Source of the DNA: Dryomyza anilis
Lineage: Eukaryota; Arthropoda; Insecta; Diptera; Dryomyzidae
Length of the DNA stretch: 64,000 bases
NCBI GenBank assembly: GCA_951804985.1
Contig: OX638133.1
Location: 3,554,501-3,618,500, forward strand
Direction: 5' to 3'
Shown: positions 58,401-64,000 of the stretch, in pieces
Layout: the number at the start of each line of letters is the position of its first letter
How positions within the stretch are numbered: position 1 is the stretch's first letter
Notes under the pieces: generated by a model
Database searches by the model: none
What the model saw: only the letters and a program-made list of their open reading frames with translations
What the model was told of the DNA's origin: nothing
Program-made: the position numbers and the translations under genes

Positions 58401-61075
58401 AGTTGAAACTACCATTCTTTAACTATTAGCTTTCATAACCGACTTAGAAGTTGAGAGAACCGAATTGGTAGCTTTTTCGACGTAACAAATATCTTATTGT
58501 GTTTATAGTTTATAGTTATATTATATTGTCTTATTGTCGACCTAAACTGACTCAAACTGTCTTAATGTCTGCTAATGCATGTGAGCTAAAAATCGATTTA
58601 AAAACGAACAATAAAAAAAATGTAATAAAGAAACTTCTCAACAGTTTAAAAATATCGTAGTAGGGACATTAACCATAAACTACAATAAACAAACAAACAA
58701 ACATAATCCATCAGGGTGGAGCGAACTCTAATAAAAAGCTACGAATAAAACTTTAGTACAAATAAAAATATTTACATAGTAATTTCTGCGATATTCATGA
58801 CTATGACATCTTTAGAAACTTTGACAAATATCTATGTATATCGATTCAAATTTTAGCTGCTTCACCTGCACCCAAATGCCTTCAAATGTTTTACCTAATA
58901 ATATACTTCCGTTTAATTATACTCCACACATAATCGTTTGTCTAGTGTTTTTCAAAATGTGTTTACAACAAATGCCGCAGATACAGACTACGACGACGAC
59001 GACAATCCAAAGTATGTCATGCGTTTACTCAGGGGACACCTAATAAAACACACCATCCCATCCGTCCTGAGGTAACACCAGACACCTTCAACCTTTATGC
59101 ATTCAATAGAGTGTGTGTTGGTTGTACCTACCGAGTTTTGGTGACAACATGGCACGCGCGATAGTAATGTAGAAATATTGTATTCTAATTGCGTTATTCA
59201 AGTCATTGTTGTGTATAAAAAATATTTATTAAAATTGGGAATTCTACATTTCATTAACATATTTTTCGATATTGCTTTAATTGATATAATAATGAACGAT
59301 ATAGAAAATACAAAATTTTGAACGCTGTAGAGCTAAAACACACCAATTAAATTTTAAAGTTTTTAATTATTGCTTTATGAGACATTTTTTGAATCTAAAA
59401 TTTTATAATTAAATAACTTTTAATTGTAGTTTTTCATTAAAGAAAATGTTTATGATTATGCTGTAGAATTATAATTAATATATATGGTGATTAATATATA
59501 TTTAATTAATTTGTGCAGAAATGTGTAACTAATTCTTAATATTTGTTAAACATTTTTGAATAAAAGTTTAGTTAATTAAAGTGGGTTTGTTCTTAATTAA
59601 TTCATTCTCACTTGAAAAGGTTACCGAATTTTTGGGGTGAAATAAGACAAATTTTTACTTGATAATTTTGAATAGATTTAGGGCCAGTTTTCCAGTGGTA
59701 GTTTAACTCCGTTTGTAGTTTAAACTTAGAATCGTGTTTTTCAGTGAACTTTAAACGTAGTTTAACCCACCGCTGCCATATTTTAAACACTGCTTTGAAT
59801 GAAACTTAAACTGCCACTGAAAAACTGCTCGAAAAGGTAAACTACGTGAGACGTTTAAGTAAACGTAGTTTAACTAAGTTTAAACTACCACTGAAAAACT
59901 GGCCTTAGAGAACGTCTCAAAAATTGTTCACGATACCAAGGGAGCAATTTTCGAAGGAAATTTTATTCATGACAGTGCTAAATATCAATCATACGACCTG
60001 TTTTTCGAATATTAGTGGTAGTTTAAACTAAGTTTAAACTACCACTGAAAAACTGGCCTTAAAGAACTTTTCAAACATTGTTCACGATACCAAGGGAGCA
60101 ATTTTCGAGGGATATTTTATTCACGACAGTGCTAAATATCACTCATACGACCTGTTTTTAGAATATTAGTGGTAGTTTAAACTAACTGTAAACTACCACT
60201 GAAAAACTGGTCCAAGATAACTTTCCAAACATTGTTCACCAAGGGAGCAATTTTCGAAGGAAATTTTATTCATGACAGTGCTAAATATCTAAAATAGTGA
60301 TAACTCATACGACCTGTTTTTAAAATATTAATTAAAATATTTTGCTTATTTCATTTCATTAGGTGGTAATTGCAAGGCAAAAGTTAAAAATTTGTATTAT
60401 TAATATAATTCAATCTATCATAAAAACTAATTATTTTATTTTTTTATTAATGAAATATTTTGAGTTTGATTATTTTTAACAAAAAAGTTATTATATGGAG
60501 TACATATCGTATGAGTGATATTACACCCAGCAAAAAATTCCCACAAATCCCATTAAAATTGGTCAATAGGACAATGATTGATTTAATAGTATACAAAAAA
60601 TAAATCTTTTCATATAAACTCAATGGCAATGTCATGGTATTTTCTAGTATTTAATGGTATTTTCCGATTAAAATACAAAGTTATCCTATTCTATTTATAG
60701 TATATTTTAATAATATATAGTATTTTTTCTTGGATGCAAAGTTGTATCGGACTGTAAAATAAACCATTTTATACAAGTATTATTCTATTACAATTTTTAT
60801 TTGGACATTGTCTTAATTTACGATAAGATAGCCCTTGGCTGTTCTCCGCTTTGTGAATATTAAGTAGTTCTCTATTCATTCAGTGTCGATACTATTAATG
60901 CTAATGTAGTGCAGTATTTTATTGGTAACATACCTGTCATCCGTCGGCTTATATGTAACAATGTATTTTTCAATGGGATGAGCATTGAGATCAATCATTG
61001 TCTGCCATGAAACACGTACTGTAGTGGGTGTTAAAAAAGTCACAGTGATGTTTTCGGGTGTTGCAGGAATAGTAC
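52435..61075 (-). CDS. Type I membrane protein with a fibronectin III domain, 3' exons up to the TAG stop
   Basis: Five phased exons are visible: 61075-60934, 55973-55834, 55771-55614, 55502-55308 and 52557-52435. The first two encode one FnIII domain (starts TIPATPENITVTF; includes TVRVSW, IEKYIVTYKP and LSPSTQYSIAVTAVW; ends FFRTL). A Ser/Thr-rich stem with an NGS sequon follows. Next is a single membrane helix (IGIVLIVLMVWAGAIALFF), then a basic juxtamembrane segment FNRWGKIRMLLPYQPDY and a Cys-rich cytoplasmic segment (VCSGGVC, then CLPRCEGCGLFDRC) ending KADVES before TAG. The acceptor for 55771 was chosen because the nearer TTTAG acceptor gives a frame with an early stop. Signal peptide and N-terminal exons lie beyond 61075 or off the window, so the gene is 5'-partial. 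I do not recognise the specific orthologue. The frame does not end here: see the extension entry. Confidence 0.75.
52558..55307 (-). other. Intron of the FnIII gene (TM exon to TAG exon)
   Basis: 2.75 kb; contains a scrap of the GGTTTCGATTTT-type degenerate repeat (52690-53090) and the foldback element at 53326-54494. The stretch 54500-55300 is AT-rich with nothing recognisable. Confidence 0.6.
53326..54494. mobile_element. 1.17 kb foldback element with tandem hairpin units
   Basis: Ends ATATCGTCACTATCATGCC and GGCATGATAGTGACGATAT are perfectly inverted. Inside, roughly three units of about 280 bp repeat. Each is itself a hairpin: ATAACTCTTTATTGGTAT-type left arm, GATAAAATAGTGATG, GCATTAATTGTTTGTTT and AAAGCACCTATCGAT, then the mirrored right arm GCTGCTTTAA...ATTTTATCTTGCACC. 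No transposase. In the large intron between exons 55308 and 52557. Confidence 0.8.
56038..57557. mobile_element. 1.5 kb element with ATATCGTCGTCGTTCAGTGA ends, internal 185-bp repeats and a nested mini-me
   Basis: The left end ATATCGTCGTCGTTCAGTGA is inverted at the right end (TCACTGAACGACGACGATAT). The interior has about three tandem units of about 185 bp (starting near 56699, 56890 and 57073) sharing AGTCCCATATAAACAGTAAC and GATGAAAGAACTGCAT. The mini-me copy D sits in its left part. Confidence 0.8.
56126..56660 (+). mobile_element. mini-me-like element, copy D, 3'-truncated and nested
   Basis: Closely matches copy A through GATCCGTAAATTATTAAAATC and then stops. It is inserted inside the repeat-bearing element at 56038-57557. 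Confidence 0.75.
58269..58340 (+). repeat. Four tandem 18-bp units (GTTAGTTGTAACAGAAGA)
   Basis: Four nearly identical 18-mers. Because 18 is a multiple of three they give a repeated LVVTEE in one frame, but the surrounding frame has no other coding sign and it lies in an intron. Confidence 0.8.
59692..59904. mobile_element. 213-bp MITE with GGCCAGTTTTCCAGTGGTAG ends
   Basis: GGCCAGTTTTCCAGTGGTAG at 59692 is inverted as CTACCACTGAAAAACTGGCC ending 59904 (one mismatch). The interior has further TTTAAAC/GTTTAAA words. Confidence 0.8.
59870..60330 (+). repeat. About 150-bp tandem repeat, three units, seeded from the MITE end
   Basis: Each unit contains ACTACCACTGAAAAACTGG, TTGTTCACGATACCAAGGG (shortened in the third), AGCAATTTTCGA, GACAGTGCTAAATATC and CATACGACCTGTTTTT. 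Units start near 59880, 60028 and 60177. Confidence 0.75.
60522..60737 (+). mobile_element. MITE, TACACCCAG family (copy 3)
   Basis: Same orientation as 4011-4226, inside an intron (or the 3' flank of an exon) of the FnIII gene. It contains GGTCAATAGGACAATGATTG and CATGGTATTTTCTAG, and ends near TTTTTTCTTGGATG. Confidence 0.7.
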
Positions 61076-61123
61076 CTAAAAAGAATAGAAACTTATTTAA
61101 TATTATGAAAAATTTAATAGAAT

Positions 61124-61373
61124 TTAGGGTGTATGCGAATTCGACTATGAATTGTTGATTAAACAAAATTGAACGAGTTTTCAGTCGATCACAACTCGGT
61201 AACCGGTAATTGTTAAATTCCGTAATCAATCGATTATCATATTTGTGTTTGCTGTCAAGCCATTTAGTTCAATTTAGTCTGCTCAAAAATTTGCTAAACT
61301 GAAAAGTAAACACTGCATTACCGACAAAATGTTGTTTAGTCACCAATGTAGTCCAATGCGCACACACCCTTAA
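61124..61373. mobile_element. MITE with TTAGGGTGTATGCGAATTCGAC ends (copy 3)
   Basis: Left end TTAGGGTGTATGCGAATTCG; right end GCGCACACACCCTTAA. Diverged from copies 1 and 2 but with the same layout; it sits just upstream of the FnIII exon at 60934-61075. Confidence 0.6.
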
Positions 61374-61830
61374 TATAAATATTTATTCTGTTCGGTAAAA
61401 AATAACTCTAGACACATTTTTGAAAGATATGCACTGTCAATAAATGGCTAGTAGTGGAATAGTTCCATTTCAACATCAGAAAATGAACCGAATTTGCTTT
61501 AAAGCAGAAACTAAAATGGAAATTAAAACACGAAACTGAAGCGGTTTTTAATTAAACTAGTACAACTTATTTTAAGTATTACAAATTTTTACAAAAAACT
61601 CTTTTATTTCGACATTTTTTTATACAAATTTTGATAATAAACGATTTTCAATTTGTTGTTTCAATAAAAAAAAATATTTCAAAACGAATTCAAATCGTTC
61701 AAGTCAAAAAAATTTATTTCACTTTAAGAGCAAACTTAAGTACTGAGAAATTGAATTTAAAAACGTTTCATTTTACAATTGTTTTTTTTTAGTGTCCTGG
61801 AAAACGAAAACGAACATATTTTAATATTCA

Positions 61831-62050
61831 TATAACGTCGTTGTAGAACTAAATGTCACCAAATACATTTTTATGAAAATCTTAAATTTCAACTTTGTTC
61901 GTAATTATTTTAAAAAGTAGATTCATATTTTCTTTTAATTTGGTACAAATATTGAGCTCATCGATCTGAAACTGACAGATATATCAAGATTTTTCTAAAT
62001 TGGCATTTTGAAAATGTAGTTGGTGACTTTTACTTCTACAACGAGGATAC
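61831..62050. mobile_element. CGTCGTTGTAGAACTAAATGTCACC MITE, complete copy
   Basis: TATAACGTCGTTGTAGAACT and, at the right end, ACTTCTACAACGAGGATA are inverted, with GTCACCAAATACATTTT paired with AAAATGTAGTTGGTGAC. Sits immediately left of the TTCATCAT element at 62060. Confidence 0.7.
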
Positions 62051-62059
62051 ACAAAAAAA

Positions 62060-62955
62060 AAGTACATCATATTGATGAATTCCGTTCTTCAAATCATGAT
62101 TCATTGTATTGAAGAATCGTTCATAATATTAATGACTAACGACATCATTGTTATGAACGCTGTCATAAATATGATAAACGCTTGGAAACTGCCGAAAAAG
62201 TGTTTTTCAATATGATGAACTGTATGTGAAGTATACGTTTTATAATATTAATGAATCAAAAATATAAAATACATGAAATATGTACTTCATATTGAAGAAT
62301 GCTCTTCATTAAACCAAATTTCAATCAAAATATTTAATTTTCGTTCATTTTTGCCGTACTTCTCAGTTCTCAAGTAGTTCTTGTATGTTATTTCTTATAT
62401 AATGCTTGCACGACATGCATAAATTAGTGAAATGTTTTCTAATATATTTATTTATAATTACAATTTTTTATTAATAAAAAGTTATATTTATAAAAAAATA
62501 ATTTTAAAAAAAATTTGTTTAAAATTGTTTTTTTGGAAAAAAAAAATTTTTCTTTACCTTTTTTCCACCATTTTTTTTCATTTTTTTTATTCAATTTTTT
62601 TTTCGACATTTTTTGTTCGGATAATTTTTTTAAAATTTATTTTATTTATTATTTTTCTGTTATTTTTTAATAAAATTTTTACCATCTTTTTTTTCGAATA
62701 ATTTTTTTTTAGAAAAATTTGTAAAAAAATATTTTTTTCATAAATGTTATGAATCATCAATATGACGATTCAAATTCATTGTATTGAATATTTCGTTCTT
62801 CACTATGATGTTCGATAGTACGAATACTTTCATATATAAAATGAATGTATTCATCATTATGTCAGATTCATCATTTTATGATGATTATGGTAGTTGGTGA
62901 TAAATTCATAATATTTATGAATAAATTCATCATATTGAAGAATTTTCTTTTCTGT
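62060..62955. mobile_element. TTCATCATATTGATGAATT-family element, uninterrupted copy
   Basis: About 895 bp from ATCATATTGATGAATTCCGT to AAATTCATCATATTGAAGAA. The T-rich middle (62500-62720) gives a meaningless Phe-rich open frame. It serves as the empty reference for the nested insertion at 44812. Confidence 0.65.
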
Positions 62956-63068
62956 GTATATTAACCTTACTAAAATAACGTAAAACCACAAGTCTATCGT
63001 CCAATTTTTGAAAATTATGTTGCTGTGTAAGCGAAATTATAGATAATGCTACCATCCCATTCCATAAG

Positions 63069-63701
63069 ATCCCGAGTGGAAATTTAGTTTAGGATGCGAT
63101 CATTGTCTGATCAGGCAGCTTGATTTCAAATCAGGCAATGATCAGGGTTTTTCATCAGTGCCTGATTGAAAACGTGACGCTTATCGAAGTTACTATCCTG
63201 ATCTTATCCTTATAATAACCTTAATGATAACATTCGATATTTAGATACTTCTGAAATTACAAATTCGAGCACTTTCAAAAAAGTTTTGTAAACAAAGTCG
63301 TCTCAATAACTTTTGCAATGACATAAAATCAACGTTTTGTGAAAATTTTTAAAAATGTTGCGAAATTGGATTTCTTTTGCATTAAAGTTTAACATTTATT
63401 AATAATTTTTAATTTATTAGAACAATTTTGTTACCAAATTTTATTATAAAAGGTGTTTAATAACATCTCGATATCCAATCATGTTTTTTTTATAAGTGTC
63501 ACATCAGGTTCCATTAAGTAGGCTTTAGATCAGGATTTTTTATGAAGGATGGATTAGTTTGCCTTACGTGGATTTGAATTAGGATTACCCAAGTCGACAC
63601 TGATTTGGATCGTTTCAAGTCGTCTTTAGTACGGATGTATTTTGATCAGGGACGGATGCATAATAAAGCTAACCTTAACCAATTTTCACTCGGGATGCTA
63701 A
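63069..63701. mobile_element. 630-bp element with ATCCCGAGTGRAAATT ends
   Basis: ATCCCGAGTGGAAATTTAGT at the left is imperfectly inverted as CCAATTTTCACTCGGGAT at the right. The interior has several ATCAGG/CCTGATT palindromic words (for example GATCAGGCAGCTTG, AATCAGGCAATGATCAGG). No ORF. Confidence 0.65.
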
Positions 63702-64000
63702 GTCTTAAAAGTGAGTTTTGCAGGAGAAGCATTTAAAGGTTTTTGTAATTATCTTAGGTTTTAATAATAGTTTAAAAATGTGTTCCTAGTTTTTATTTTC
63801 TATATACCGAGTCCAATCTGAATTATATGGTTTTTGAAATGCCAAGTACATTTTTGATTATAACTTTTGATAGGATCAACCGATCAGCACCGAAATCTGA
63901 CAGTATTTAAAGTAAGATAAAATTGAATAACATTAAAAAATATATAACGATGTTTTAAAGCAACTTCGATATCATTAACAGTGCCATTTTTCGTGCGCGT

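Larger units (their letters stand above)
55974..60933 (-). other. 5 kb intron splitting the FnIII domain
   Basis: Separates the two halves of the fibronectin III domain. Contains the 56038-57557 element, the 18-bp repeat, the 59692 MITE with its tandem repeat and a TACACCCAG MITE. 57560-58260 and 58350-59690 show no recognised feature. Confidence 0.6.
61076..64000. other. Upstream intron of the FnIII gene (5' exons not seen)
   Basis: The exon at 61075 begins with a split codon, so at least one exon lies further up. None is visible to the window end; the interval is filled by elements at 61124, 61831, 62060 and 63069. Confidence 0.55.

Noticed and set aside
58237..58422. 61-codon frame with repeated LVVTEE
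   Set aside because: Comes from four 18-bp tandem units in an intron; no other coding sign.
62432..62701. Phe/Ile-rich 89-codon frame
   Set aside because: T-rich low complexity inside the TTCATCAT element.

Overview
The window is AT-rich, intron-rich, transposon-laden eukaryotic DNA. It fits a higher (brachyceran) fly: the exons carry insect proteins, including a Krimper-like piRNA factor; ALKBH8 starts in the fly-type context AAACATG; and many repeats are dipteran non-autonomous elements, notably 'mini-me' elements with TATATA and GTCY stretches. The species cannot be fixed from sequence alone; a tephritid-type fly is a guess.

Layout. (1) 1-11.2 kb, minus: two 5' coding exons of an RZ-subfamily regulator of G-protein signalling, separated by a 10.8 kb repeat-filled intron; its RGS domain lies off the left edge, and its promoter may be the GC-richer block at 14.8-16.0 kb. 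(2) 22.0-25.0 kb, minus: complete five-exon BOP1 (60S ribosome biogenesis). (3) 27.8-30.8 kb, minus: complete five-exon claudin/calcium-channel-gamma-like four-pass membrane protein with a giant first extracellular loop. (4) 34.2-36.1 kb, plus: intronless tudor + CCCH zinc-finger protein, probably Krimper. (5) 36.2-38.6 kb, minus: ataxin-10, tail-to-tail with the Krimper-like gene. (6) 40.2-42.0 kb, plus: intronless ALKBH8 (tRNA wobble-uridine methyltransferase/hydroxylase), head-to-head with ataxin-10. (7) 47.8-61.1 kb, minus: the 3' exons of a type I membrane protein with one fibronectin III domain. Everything else is introns and intergenic DNA filled with MITEs, a tRNA-headed SINE, a non-autonomous Helitron, foldback elements and minisatellites.

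The most interesting observation is in gene 7. Its reading frame meets a single TAG stop (52435-52437) and then stays open in the same frame for about 531 more codons across four exons joined at phase-0 junctions. The stop and the six bases after it read TAG CAA CCA, which matches the UAG-CAR-YYA 'type I' readthrough context of tobacco mosaic virus exactly. This is a strong candidate for programmed stop-codon readthrough (or A-to-I editing, or rare splicing at the TAG) that would add a very large C-terminal cytoplasmic extension.

All exon boundaries were worked out by hand from GT/AG signals and phase, so gene models are predictions. Repeat boundaries come from visible terminal inverted repeats or cross-copy similarity and may be off by a few bases.
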